The notes beneath the pieces were generated by a model. It worked only from the letters and a program-made list of their open reading frames with translations. It did not search any database and was not told the DNA's origin. The position numbers and the translations under genes are program-made. Below, piece by piece: positions 8,387 through 17,188 of a stretch of 64,000 nt of DNA. Source of the stretch: Halobacteriovorax vibrionivorans (GTDB lineage Bacteria > Bdellovibrionota > Bacteriovoracia > Bacteriovoracales > Bacteriovoracaceae); contig NZ_QDKL01000003.1 in assembly GCF_003346865.1 (NCBI RefSeq), positions 727,821-791,820 on the forward strand, in the 5' to 3' direction. How positions within the stretch are numbered: the stretch's first letter is position 1; each line of letters begins with the position of its first letter.

Positions 8387-10135
8387 ATAGCGTTTACTAT
8401 TTATTTCTTCTAAAAATATCTTTTCTCTAACTTGCCAGAATCGTTGCTTCTTACGAGCAATTACAAATTTGGGCTTTCTAAAGAACATACGATCTTGAAT
8501 AACTTTTTCAATATCATCAACTTTATATTTCAAATCACTTCGCTTGAGGTGTTTTTTCACAAAAGCATGATAGAAGGCCATGCGTTGTGACTGAGTATTT
8601 AACTGAAAATACTCTTTTAAAGACTCTCCATTTACATCAAAATAACTAACTTCTAGAGATCGTCCTTTCTTACCTTGGTATTGCTTAAAGAACATCTCCT
8701 CTACTCGCATTATATGAGCATCTTTAAGCTGCATGGCCTCTTTTAACTTCTTATCTGCATCACGCAACTCATGTTCACAATGGACACAAATATGAGCACT
8801 AATATCATTACTTTGCCCGCAATTATCACAGCTTTTAAAGCGAAAGAGAAAGCCACACTCTTGAACGTCCATTGTTACTTCATCAAGATGTATTCCCTGA
8901 CATTTTCGGCCGTAATGTTCAGTGATATTTCCCTCACTATCCATTTTTCCCCAGAAGATATTTGCATGCCCACAATCCGGACACATCACTTGAACCTCTT
9001 GTGTATCACCACTCGGTTTTACTTCCCCAACTTCTGGTTTGAAAATATCGTGATCCAATCCTGTATAGTCTAAAATTAAGCAATCTTGCTTGCCTTCAAA
9101 AAGTCTTAGGCCCCTTCCAACGATTTGTTGATAGAGACTGATTGACTCTGTTGGACGAAGAATTGCAATAAGATCCACATGAGGGGCATCAAAGCCTGTG
9201 GTTAGAACAGAGACATTCACCAGGTACTTAATTTCTTGATTTTTAAAATGAGTAATTAATAAGTCTCGATCTTCCTGAGGAGTCTCTCCTGTCACGATAG
9301 CACTTTCATTTTCAGGTAAATGAGAAAGAACTTCATTGGCATGTTTTACAGTAGAGGTAAAAAGCATAACACCACGACGATCTTTTGCTTCTTGTACAAT
9401 ATGTTTCACAATTCCAGGAGTCACTCGAGCGGAATCTTCTAAAATCTTCTCGATTTCTTGAGTTAGAAAGCGTCCATTATCTCCATTTACTTCTAACTTA
9501 GAAAAGTCATAACAAGCAACAGGAGAATCAATCTTAATCGGCCTCGTTAGATAACCATTTTTAATCATATAACTTAATGGTAGCTCATAGAGGCAAAACT
9601 TAAAGAATCGTTCTTCATTTGTTCGAAGGATTTCATGGTAATGATAATTATAAATCCACCCCATTCCCAAGCGATATGGTGTCGCAGTTAGGCCCAAGAA
9701 GAAAACCTTCTCATTGGCCTTCTTTATCTTTTCAAAAACTTGTTGGTATTGAGTTTCTTTCTCAAGAGAGATGCGATGACATTCATCTATAATTATCAAA
9801 GAAAAGTCTTTAAAAAATTTATCGTCCGCTCTGGCCACTGATTGAATTGAACCAAAGATTACTTTATCGTTATAATCTTTTCTCTTCATTGAAGCAGAGA
9901 AGATCCCCGCTTTTAAATCATAGGATTCATACTTAGCATGATTTTGTTCAACAAGCTCTTTTACGTGGGCCAATACAAGGACTCTTCCCTTAGCAACTCT
10001 TGCAAGTTCAGCAATCACCAGACTTTTTCCGGCACCAGTAGGAAGTACAATGAGAGATGGATCCTTGGTTTTTCGAAAGTGTGAAATAACACGCTCTACA
10101 GCTTCAACCTGATAATCCCTGAGCTTAAATTTCAT
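8381..10135 (-). CDS. radD: RadD-like superfamily 2 DNA helicase
   Basis: 584 residues, essentially the length of E. coli RadD (586), and recognisable along the whole protein. Walker A is PTGAGKS (32-38), motif II is DECH (117-120), LTATPYR follows, then TTGFDAPHVDLIAILRPTES and QQIVGRGLR. A C-terminal zinc-binding part carries CPDCGHANIFWG and CDNCGQS...CVHCE. RadD helps RecA-mediated repair and processes branched intermediates. It begins alone after a 54-base gap to the histidine kinase gene, and converges with the START-like gene. Confidence 0.95.
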   Translation of the reverse strand: MKFKLRDYQVEAVERVISHFRKTKDPSLIVLPTGAGKSLVIAELARVAKGRVLVLAHVKELVEQNHAKYESYDLKAGIFSASMKRKDYNDKVIFGSIQSVARADDKFFKDFSLIIIDECHRISLEKETQYQQVFEKIKKANEKVFFLGLTATPYRLGMGWIYNYHYHEILRTNEERFFKFCLYELPLSYMIKNGYLTRPIKIDSPVACYDFSKLEVNGDNGRFLTQEIEKILEDSARVTPGIVKHIVQEAKDRRGVMLFTSTVKHANEVLSHLPENESAIVTGETPQEDRDLLITHFKNQEIKYLVNVSVLTTGFDAPHVDLIAILRPTESISLYQQIVGRGLRLFEGKQDCLILDYTGLDHDIFKPEVGEVKPSGDTQEVQVMCPDCGHANIFWGKMDSEGNITEHYGRKCQGIHLDEVTMDVQECGFLFRFKSCDNCGQSNDISAHICVHCEHELRDADKKLKEAMQLKDAHIMRVEEMFFKQYQGKKGRSLEVSYFDVNGESLKEYFQLNTQSQRMAFYHAFVKKHLKRSDLKYKVDDIEKVIQDRMFFRKPKFVIARKKQRFWQVREKIFLEEINSKRYL

Positions 10136-10189
10136 AAATTAAGTTTAGCAAAGAAATAAGACGATGCATATTTACAATTGATAGTTACT

Positions 10190-11572
10190 TTAGTGATTTA
10201 ATGAAACTCCAGAAATTGAGCTTTTTGATAGCAGACGAGGGACTACACAAGTAATCGTTGTTCCCTTTCCTACTTCACTTGAAATTTTTACTTCACCATA
10301 CATTTTTGCAAGAAGGTTCTTAGCAATGATCATCCCCTGGCCATATCCCTTTTCACCTAAAGTTCCTTCTATCTGTTGCACAGTTTCAACATTCATTCCT
10401 TTTCCATAATCAATAATGCTGAAAGAAAAACAATCTCCTACTTGCTTTACTTCGACATCAATTTCTGAATAAACAGAAGAATATTTGATGGCATTAAAGA
10501 AGTAGTTACATAAGATATTATATAAAAAGACTGATTTATTGATTTGAATAATCTCTTCTTCCACATCAATTTTAAAATTCACCTGAATTTGTTTTCTAGT
10601 CAATTGCTCTTGATAGATCTCTTCTAATTCATGAACAATGGCAGAAACCTTTTCATAACTATATTCATTTAAGATGTGGTCCTCATCCATTTCATTTTTT
10701 AAAGTATTAGCTGAGATGGTTTGAATAATATTAATATGGTTTGTAAGCTTCTTAACTAACTCTAGTTCTTTTGTATTTTCTAGCTTCTTCTCAAGTCTTT
10801 GACATAATAGCTGAGAGGCATAAATAGAGTTATTTACATCGTGGCCCATCGCTCTAACTAGAACGGACTTTTCTTTTAAAGATTGATCCAACATCATGTT
10901 TAAGCGCTTTAACTCTTCGTTTTTTCTGTCTGTTTCATCCTTTAGCTCATTAATTAATTTTAAGTACTTTGATCTTGCACCAAAATGAGCACTTCTAGTA
11001 CGAATATATAGGAAAAAAGAAGAGAAGATATTACTTCCTAATGCAGGCTTTAAAACTAATTTTAAAGAATTAGATGTAATTTCTTCAAATAAAATAACTG
11101 CTGATTTTCTTCCAATGATTACAGGAAAATTGCGATAAACCTCGAGATATACTTTAAAAAATATTGGATCAATTTTTTCTTGAGTTTCATTTATTTGCTC
11201 TAATATGATCTTTCGATCTCGAAACTCTACCTTTAACTTTATTCCCTTATATAGATAAGGAAGAACTAGCCTCGATTGAAAACGATATAGGTTCTTATGT
11301 GAAATGAAGCTAAAAACGAGATTTTTAAATAATGCGATTTCTTCTGAATGAATTCCCTCTATAGCAATAATGTGAACGATTTCTTCATCAGAATAACTCT
11401 TGCGTAGCTTTGCGAAGTATTCATTAAGAAAACTTACACTGCTATATTTTTGTTTGTTACCAAAATGTTCTCTGTAGAGCTCGTTGAACTCGTCTCTCTC
11501 AATATTGAATTTCTTAAGAGAGCCCATGAGAATATTTGCAACGACACTTGAGATTTGTAAATCGTTCATCAT
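10190..11572 (-). CDS. Orphan sensor histidine kinase, soluble
   Basis: 460 residues with no membrane segment. Residues 1-205 form an unrecognised sensor domain; a coiled coil spans about 205-235. The phospho-acceptor is His244 in GHDVNNSI, and the ATPase has the N box (NYFFNAIKYS), G1 (DYGKGM) and G2 (GYGQGM). The sensor region resembles that of the kinase at 13098 (shared pattern of Phe, Tyr-Arg and Pro before a VxF strand). No response regulator gene is nearby. It is divergent from the acyltransferase gene across a 175-base region with two palindromes. Confidence 0.85.
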   Translation of the reverse strand: MMNDLQISSVVANILMGSLKKFNIERDEFNELYREHFGNKQKYSSVSFLNEYFAKLRKSYSDEEIVHIIAIEGIHSEEIALFKNLVFSFISHKNLYRFQSRLVLPYLYKGIKLKVEFRDRKIILEQINETQEKIDPIFFKVYLEVYRNFPVIIGRKSAVILFEEITSNSLKLVLKPALGSNIFSSFFLYIRTRSAHFGARSKYLKLINELKDETDRKNEELKRLNMMLDQSLKEKSVLVRAMGHDVNNSIYASQLLCQRLEKKLENTKELELVKKLTNHINIIQTISANTLKNEMDEDHILNEYSYEKVSAIVHELEEIYQEQLTRKQIQVNFKIDVEEEIIQINKSVFLYNILCNYFFNAIKYSSVYSEIDVEVKQVGDCFSFSIIDYGKGMNVETVQQIEGTLGEKGYGQGMIIAKNLLAKMYGEVKISSEVGKGTTITCVVPRLLSKSSISGVSLNH

Positions 11573-11611
11573 ATGTTCTTATCTACCATATAAGTAAGTA
11601 TAGACAGTTTG

Positions 11612-11672
11612 ATGTGTAAAACATACACATAAAATAGTGGCACACCAAAGTAAACAAAACAAGTTTACTTTG
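11612..11672. promoter_or_regulatory. Two palindromes in a divergent promoter region
   Basis: ATGTGTA-AAACA-TACACAT (11612-11630) is a perfect 7-bp inverted repeat, and CAAAGTAAAC-AAAACAA-GTTTACTTTG (11646-11672) is a perfect 10-bp inverted repeat. Both lie between the divergent kinase (start 11572) and acyltransferase (start 11748) genes. Neither is followed by a T-tract, so operators for a dimeric regulator fit better than terminators. The regulator is not identified. Confidence 0.55.
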
Positions 11673-11747
11673 TATATAAAGTATTGAAAACTCAAGATCT
11701 AATATAATTATCCCTATGGCCAGCCTTTCCTTACTAAAATAAAATTT

Positions 11748-12434
11748 ATGAATATATCAATGAATATTATTTTAAAAGATGAAATAATGAACTCATCTGT
11801 AAACTCATTTTCCATAAATGAGGCCTTTAAGCTTTATATGGATGTATGGAAAAATATATTCACAGAGTACGAGGTATTCCCCTCTGATTCACTATTAAGA
11901 CAAGATATACATATTTTGCTTTATCACGAAATGAAGCCTATTGGATATTGTGCAATGAGCAAGTACGATTATACTTTGTTAGCTTACCGACATCATTCTT
12001 TTTTCACTAATATGCCAAATGAAGTATTAGAGACACTTACGCAACTAGAACTTCAAAAAACATGGAGTGTTGAGCTTTTAACTGTCCACCCTAATTTTAG
12101 ACAAGGCCATTTCGAAATTGATGTTTATGAAGGCCTAAAGCAAGTACTTATGAATATCATTCGTGATCTTCAAGCAGAACATGTGATCGCACCTATTGTA
12201 AAAACAAACCAAGCAAGTTTAAAAGGTCGGGTCCATGGTGAAATCATTATTCAAAATATTATATATAAAAGTTTATTTTGTGATTTTTTACATATGAACT
12301 ACAAAACTGTTCCAGATATAGAAGATGAAAAGCTAGCAAAAGCAATTAATAGCCTCTATCAACCTTTCAAAGAAAAAATTAAGAGTTTATCTGACAAGGA
12401 GAAAATTTATGAGCAAGCTAAAAAAATTAGTTGA
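11748..12434 (+). CDS. GNAT-like acyltransferase, possibly autoinducer-synthase-like
   Basis: 228 residues. The central part has the GNAT order of a strand with PIGYCAMSKYD (about 63-73), then WSVELLTVHPNFRQ (about 105-118), which matches the acetyl-CoA-site beta4-alpha3 region of GNAT and LuxI/FeeM-type N-acyl synthases. No signal peptide. It overlaps the next gene by 26 bases, so the two products should be made together. The start is uncertain: no strong ribosome site is seen before 11748, and in-frame ATGs follow at 11760 and 11787. The substrate is unknown; linking it to a signal molecule is inference from the pairing with an oxidase and nearby kinases. Confidence 0.6.
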   Translation: MNISMNIILKDEIMNSSVNSFSINEAFKLYMDVWKNIFTEYEVFPSDSLLRQDIHILLYHEMKPIGYCAMSKYDYTLLAYRHHSFFTNMPNEVLETLTQLELQKTWSVELLTVHPNFRQGHFEIDVYEGLKQVLMNIIRDLQAEHVIAPIVKTNQASLKGRVHGEIIIQNIIYKSLFCDFLHMNYKTVPDIEDEKLAKAINSLYQPFKEKIKSLSDKEKIYEQAKKIS

Positions 12435-13035
12435 TAATGAAGTTGCTGAAATGATCGATTTCTTTATGGCAGCGAACTTAGAATCTCGTGAAGTATATGC
12501 AAACTGGCTGGCACAAACATATTTTTATACTTCAAGCTCTGAGGATATCCTTCTTTTTTGTGCAGAAAAGAGTAAAAAATCAGATATGGCAAAAAGATGG
12601 CTAGAACATGCTGATGAAGAAGCTGGCCATGAGAATTTAGCATTGGGTGATTTAAAACGACTTGGGTTCAAAATAGAAAACTTCATTGAATTTGAAGAAA
12701 CAAAGCTTTTTTATCAATCACAGTTTTTTCTTGCACAAAAGTATTCTGGAGAAAGTGTCCTTGGATGGGTTCTTATTCTTGAAGCTTTTGCTGCTTCTGT
12801 TCCTAAAGAATACATTGATAAGCTCATCTCCATACATGGAAAACCTGCTACGCGATTTATGTTTATTCATTCGAACGAAGATGTTGAACATGTAGAAAAA
12901 GCATATCAAGCGGTAGAGAAATTAGATAATTTAGATTTAATTATTGAGAATATAAAAATGACAAAAACGAGGTATTTATCAATGTTAAAAAAATGCAATG
13001 AAGCTAAAAATATTGGATTTGAAAAAGCAGCATAA
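12409..13035 (+). CDS. Haem-oxygenase-like diiron oxidase (HDO) / TenA-like protein
   Basis: 208 residues, all-helical. The segment HADEEAGHENLALGDLKRLG (67-86) carries the His/Glu pattern of the iron-containing redox enzyme branch of the haem-oxygenase-like superfamily, and HSNEDVEH near 153-160 supplies further ligands. Members oxidise or cleave small substrates, such as fatty acids or amino-acid derivatives. A strong AAGGAG ribosome site precedes the start, inside the 3' end of the acyltransferase gene. The pairing suggests a two-step small-molecule pathway; the product cannot be read from sequence. Confidence 0.72.
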   Translation: MSKLKKLVDNEVAEMIDFFMAANLESREVYANWLAQTYFYTSSSEDILLFCAEKSKKSDMAKRWLEHADEEAGHENLALGDLKRLGFKIENFIEFEETKLFYQSQFFLAQKYSGESVLGWVLILEAFAASVPKEYIDKLISIHGKPATRFMFIHSNEDVEHVEKAYQAVEKLDNLDLIIENIKMTKTRYLSMLKKCNEAKNIGFEKAA

Positions 13036-13051
13036 AAATACAAGAAACACC

Positions 13052-13090
13052 TAGGTCATTCTTTCGAGAAAAACACTTAAGAATGGCCTA
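13052..13090. terminator. Hairpin between convergent genes
   Basis: TAGGTCATTCTT (13052-13063) pairs with AAGAATGGCCTA (13079-13090), 11 of 12 positions, around a 15-base loop. It sits between the convergent oxidase (stop 13035) and kinase (stop 13098) genes. There is no long T-run on either side, so it is a weak or bidirectional terminator candidate. Confidence 0.5.
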
Positions 13091-13097
13091 TATAGAG

Positions 13098-14492
13098 CTA
13101 ATTCTTTAAAAAAAGAATATTTGAATAATCATTATCCTCATGAGCAATATTTTTAGATAACTCAACAGATGTACCATTATCTAAACTTGAAGAAATATTT
13201 ACTTTAAAACCAAGTGCAGCAGCAGTATCCATAATAATACTCATACCATGTCCTGTTCCAGCTTCCCCTTCAGTCCCCTTTGTTGAATCAATAGCACCGC
13301 TATTCATCTTTATAAGATCAATTTTTTCTTGTGGGATTCCAACACCAAAATCGATGATTCTTAGATATAATTGGTCTTCAAGAACTTCCGCTGAAAATAC
13401 TATACTCCCATATTTTTTGGAAAACTTAATTGCATTATACATAATATTTGAGATTAGATTATTTTGAAGAGCTATTTTATTCGTATAAATTTTTAAATTA
13501 TCATCAATTTTAAAGTCATGAATAATTCGTATACCTTTTTGATGAGCAAGATCTTCATACTCAGTAACAGAGTCTAACAAGAGAGAGTATAAATTAATCT
13601 CAGAAAATTCGTAGATTTGATCATGTTTAAAACTTCGACCTTTTGAATTATTAATTATACCTAGAACAGATTTTGAAAAACGATCGATTCGATCTATGGC
13701 CTGTTCATAATCCCCTCTTTTTATCTTTTTCTTTGCAAACTCAAGACTTAATAACTTATTGGCTATATCATGATTTAACGTTCTATTACTTAAATTTAGA
13801 TCCGCATTTAAAGATTCTAATTTTTTTCGATAATTTTCCAATTCAAGATTTTGTTCTTCCAACTGATTAGAGTATTCAATATTTTGCAAGATTAACTCTT
13901 TATACTTCCTCTTAGTAAAGAAGAGATTATAAAAGAAATTTGGTAAGCTAAACTTAGCAAATACTGGATTAGAAACAGTATAGATGACTTTATTATCAAG
14001 AGTTCTAAACTTTACTCTAGAAGGACTTTTTGCTCCTAAGAAGTTCATTGGAACCGTTCGAAATAGATCAACATACATATTGATAAACTCATGAAAGATC
14101 TGATCAGAATGATCAAAAGTAAATATTAAATGAAAGGTGTCTGAACTGATTTTTCTTGAGGACACTTTAACATTTGAATAAAAGATTTTAAATGAAAGCT
14201 TCAAGAAGAAATTAAATAATAAGCTATAGCTAACAAAATAAGTTATAGTATCAAAAATAGGCTTGATAACTTTATTTGCGACACCTGTTTCGTTAATAAT
14301 CTCGGTATAATTTTCGTAACGATTTGCAAAAGCAATTGTAATTAGCTTGAAATCCTCCCAAGAGATTCGTCCTTTTTCATCTGTGAGGCTTTTATCCTGC
14401 ATAGAAATTTCACACAGAAATTCGTCAACCGAATCCCCCATGGACTTGATCCCATCAAAGTATGCATTTAACGCTTTATTACTGACTTCCAA
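13098..14492 (-). CDS. Orphan sensor histidine kinase, soluble
   Basis: 464 residues. The N-terminal sensor region (1-200) is unrecognised but similar in layout to the kinase at 10190. A coiled coil follows (about 200-238), then the acceptor His241 in LNHDIANKLLS, the N box (NIMYNAIKFS), G1 (DFGVGIP) and G2 (GTGHGMSI). No membrane segment is certain, although 80-105 is hydrophobic. There is no partner response regulator nearby. Its convergence on the acyltransferase-oxidase pair, with a related kinase on the other side, suggests a shared signalling circuit; this is inference. Confidence 0.83.
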   Translation of the reverse strand: MEVSNKALNAYFDGIKSMGDSVDEFLCEISMQDKSLTDEKGRISWEDFKLITIAFANRYENYTEIINETGVANKVIKPIFDTITYFVSYSLLFNFFLKLSFKIFYSNVKVSSRKISSDTFHLIFTFDHSDQIFHEFINMYVDLFRTVPMNFLGAKSPSRVKFRTLDNKVIYTVSNPVFAKFSLPNFFYNLFFTKRKYKELILQNIEYSNQLEEQNLELENYRKKLESLNADLNLSNRTLNHDIANKLLSLEFAKKKIKRGDYEQAIDRIDRFSKSVLGIINNSKGRSFKHDQIYEFSEINLYSLLLDSVTEYEDLAHQKGIRIIHDFKIDDNLKIYTNKIALQNNLISNIMYNAIKFSKKYGSIVFSAEVLEDQLYLRIIDFGVGIPQEKIDLIKMNSGAIDSTKGTEGEAGTGHGMSIIMDTAAALGFKVNISSSLDNGTSVELSKNIAHEDNDYSNILFLKN

Positions 14493-14566
14493 TTAAAAAA
14501 CTCTCCAAAAATACTTAGAGATATTTTCCATTGAAAAAACGGATCGTGCAACTTACATTTAACAAA

Positions 14567-15427
14567 TTAAATATCTTGATAACAGCGGCGTAATAAATCA
14601 CCATACTCTCTCTCTAAGAAGTCTAATAGATCTTTTGATGATTTAGGAGCACCATATTCAGCAATGAAATGCTCATAAATCCCTGCTCGATATGAGTCTG
14701 GAAAAGTCGTGCCTTTAAGATCGATTCCCTTTCCTTTGATAAAAACGGAACGAGGAGTAAGCTTTAATGAATATTGAGAAACATTTTTTGTATCAACAAA
14801 ACGAATGTCTCCACTTGGAAATAGCCTATCTTTAATTCTCTTTAGGCCCTTTTTACCAAAGCATCTTTCTTGTTGATAATTGATACCATGATTCATAAGA
14901 ATATCCTGAATATCCATATTTAAACCAGTGATGATATCAGATGCCGTATAACCAAAGAACTCGTGGGCTGCAACGTGGGCGTTTACCCCTCTAATATTTT
15001 TACGAAACCAATTCTCAACATTCTTAAGAGCAATTGCTGAACGACTATTTGAGTTTTTAATTAAAACATCAAAATCCGCATGCATCATTTCATGAAAGAC
15101 AGTTGATGCTAAGATTGTAAATTGATACTTTTGTCCCATTGGAAAGTCTGAAAGCCCCACAATTCGACTACCGCGCCAATTCTTCTCTCTTAGAACAATT
15201 GTATTGGTCTTATCATTATAAGTAGCTTCGGCCCCTGATTTATTCATCATCCACTTTTCAAAGAAGTTAGGTTTACGAATACGCACCTTTTGAGCAACAT
15301 CATCTAGCCGACCAAGTTTTAATCCATGGCTCTTTTCTAGAGAATTTGAAAATTGGGAAATCGTAGCTGGACTTGCGGCCAACACATAAGTTGTAATAAG
15401 TAGAGTAAGTAGTGCTTTCATATCCAT
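14567..15427 (-). CDS. Secreted zincin-type metallopeptidase-like protein
   Basis: 286 residues with a signal peptide (about 1-18, ending VLAASPA). FHEMMHADFD at 111-120 contains a classic HExxH zinc motif (His112, Glu113, His116). A possible third-ligand helix with HEFFG lies at 155-159. A region of about 100 residues after this has no recognised domain. It lies between two kinase genes on the same strand with gaps of about 55-75 bases, so it may be in one transcript with them. Substrate unknown. Confidence 0.65.
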   Translation of the reverse strand: MDMKALLTLLITTYVLAASPATISQFSNSLEKSHGLKLGRLDDVAQKVRIRKPNFFEKWMMNKSGAEATYNDKTNTIVLREKNWRGSRIVGLSDFPMGQKYQFTILASTVFHEMMHADFDVLIKNSNSRSAIALKNVENWFRKNIRGVNAHVAAHEFFGYTASDIITGLNMDIQDILMNHGINYQQERCFGKKGLKRIKDRLFPSGDIRFVDTKNVSQYSLKLTPRSVFIKGKGIDLKGTTFPDSYRAGIYEHFIAEYGAPKSSKDLLDFLEREYGDLLRRCYQDI

Positions 15428-15480
15428 AATTACACCTTGAAAAACTTAAAATTACTATTACTGTAAGAAGATATCAGGGC

Positions 15481-16818
15481 TTAATAGCGAGCACTTATAA
15501 AATCACCCTGCTCCAAGTCATCAATTGGTCGATTTGAAAGACTTTTTGTATAAGGAATCTTAACCACAACTTTAGTTCCGCGCTCCAATCTATAAAATTG
15601 AACTTCACCACCAATTCGATTAACGATGTAGCATATTATACTCAGCCCCATCCCACTGCCCGTCTCCTTATTTGTCCCTGCACTAGAGCGAACTTTTGAA
15701 AAACTTTGAACTGACTTTACGATATCCTCAGGTATCCCCTGTCCGGAGTCGATAATACTGAAGTAGATGAAATGATGGTCTATCACCATAGAAAAATAAA
15801 CCTTAAGACCAGAGTCAGTAAACTTAAGAGCATTAGATAATAAATTGCCCAGAACAGAATTAACAAGACTCTCCTTGCTTATGGGTAGGGATATTTCTTC
15901 TTTCTTTATTGGTGCAGTGGTAATGAATTGCACATTCTTCTCATGAAAACCTTCTTCGTAACGTGAGATAGCGCACTTAAATACATCGACAGGATTGAGT
16001 TCATAATAATTATCTTGTCCATCAAACTGCTTTCTCATTTCTTCTTTAAACTTAATAAGCTCTCTAAGTCGATCGTAGGCCCGTTTAACATAGCTTAAAC
16101 TCTCATCTCGCAATGCTCTAGCAAGGCTTAAGGAGAGGAAGTTTAAATCATTTGAAGTATCGTGAATTACTGACTTATAAATAGCATTAATAAGCTTTAG
16201 TTCTTCTTGAAGTTTGTGATCACCTTCTACTTTCTTAGATAATGTTTTAACTAACACTCCCATCATAATGGAGATAAAAGTTAATACTCCAGCACTCCAA
16301 CCCCAAACAGCAGAGCCAGGAACTTCATAGCTTAAACAAAATGAAAGAGTGACAATGGCAGCAACACTAAAAATTCCAAAATAGAAAATATTTTCTAAAT
16401 TCGTAAGTCTCTTTCCATAGAAATAAAGAGCATATATACCGGGAGAGAAACTCCCTAAGGCAATAGGAAGAGTATAGTACATTATTTTGGTATTAAAGAG
16501 ATAAAGGATGCCTCCGGCAACAAGGCCTAAGACAAAGAAGATAGAGATTCTCTTACGATAATACTTTAAACGATTATCTAAAAAGAAATTACTAAGATAA
16601 TAAAGAGGAACAACCTTTAGACTAAAGAGGATAATATCCATCTCTCTACTTTCAGCAAAAACAAACCTAATTGCATAAAGGAAGAAGTTAATATTTAAGG
16701 CCAATTTCAGCTGTGAATAATTAGTTTCTCGATCCAGAGATGCAATGACGTAAGCACTCACAACACATAGTAGTAAGAAGGATAATAAAACTATGTATAA
16801 CGAGCTCATGCTATCCAT
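15481..16818 (-). CDS. Membrane sensor histidine kinase
   Basis: 445 residues. The N-terminal 190 residues hold about six or seven hydrophobic helices with short loops, a 7TM-like sensor module. The acceptor is His219 in VIHDTSNDL; the N box (NLLSNALKF), G1 (DSGQGIP) and G2 (GSGMGLSI) are intact. It ends in a short unique tail. It is the third kinase without a response regulator within 7 kb. An ATG 9 bases inside could also serve as the start. Confidence 0.87.
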   Translation of the reverse strand: MDSMSSLYIVLLSFLLLCVVSAYVIASLDRETNYSQLKLALNINFFLYAIRFVFAESREMDIILFSLKVVPLYYLSNFFLDNRLKYYRKRISIFFVLGLVAGGILYLFNTKIMYYTLPIALGSFSPGIYALYFYGKRLTNLENIFYFGIFSVAAIVTLSFCLSYEVPGSAVWGWSAGVLTFISIMMGVLVKTLSKKVEGDHKLQEELKLINAIYKSVIHDTSNDLNFLSLSLARALRDESLSYVKRAYDRLRELIKFKEEMRKQFDGQDNYYELNPVDVFKCAISRYEEGFHEKNVQFITTAPIKKEEISLPISKESLVNSVLGNLLSNALKFTDSGLKVYFSMVIDHHFIYFSIIDSGQGIPEDIVKSVQSFSKVRSSAGTNKETGSGMGLSIICYIVNRIGGEVQFYRLERGTKVVVKIPYTKSLSNRPIDDLEQGDFISARY

Positions 16819-16883
16819 TTCTAAAAAATAGCATATTAAAAAAAATGAACAATTTAAGAAAGGATAACTTAACTTAAGATTTT

Positions 16884-17055
16884 ACCGTCCATCCTGGGCA
16901 TGCGTCCGCTCTCGGCTCCTGCCTTCGCGGACATACCGTCCATCCTGGGCATGCGTCCGCTCTCGGCTCCTGCCTTCGCGGACATACCGTCCATCCTGGG
17001 CATGCGTCCGCTCTCGGCTCCTGCCTTCGCGGACATACCGTCCATCCTGGACATA
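16884..17055. repeat. Tandem 51-bp GC-rich hairpin repeat, 3.3 copies
   Basis: Units begin at 16884, 16935, 16986 and 17037 with a constant 51-bp period and are nearly identical. Each unit contains GTCCGC and GCGGAC as inverted arms around 17 bases, so each can fold into a hairpin. 51 is a multiple of 3, so the minus strand stays open and would encode a 17-residue repeat (with MSAKAGAESG and RMPRMDG), but no ribosome site precedes it. A related single copy occurs near 63050. Confidence 0.85.
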
Positions 17056-17087
17056 AAAACCTAAGACCGGGATAAACCTCAGAAATT

Positions 17088-17161
17088 TGCTTTTAAAAAG
17101 GAAGGCCCCCGGGGGAAGCCGGGAGTGTACTCATGTACACGACCAATTCCACCGGGGGCCT
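17088..17161 (-). terminator. Terminator-like double hairpin at the end of the nqr operon
   Basis: Outer arms AGGCCCCCGG (17103-17112) and CCGGGGGCCT (17152-17161) form a perfect 10-bp stem. Inside, GTGTAC-TCAT-GTACAC (17125-17140) forms a second perfect stem. On the minus strand the structure is followed by TCCTTTTT. It lies 28 bases past the nqrF stop, so it should end that operon's transcript. Confidence 0.82.
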
Positions 17162-17188
17162 GACGCATTTAAAACGAATTTATGAGGT

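Larger units (their letters stand above)
16819..17188. other. Intergenic region holding tandem repeats and the nqr terminator
   Basis: 370 bases between the kinase gene and nqrF. It contains a large GC-rich terminator-like hairpin (17103-17161) and 3.3 copies of a 51-bp repeat (16884-17055). The composition is far more GC-rich than the flanks. About 60 AT-rich bases next to the kinase start are left for its promoter. Confidence 0.75.

Noticed and set aside
16869..17054. Minus-strand frame encoding a 17-residue repeat
   Set aside because: It stays open only because the 51-bp unit is a multiple of three; no ribosome site, and hairpins explain the sequence better.
16884..17055. Possible CRISPR array
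   Set aside because: Units follow each other directly with no unique spacers and no cas genes are near.
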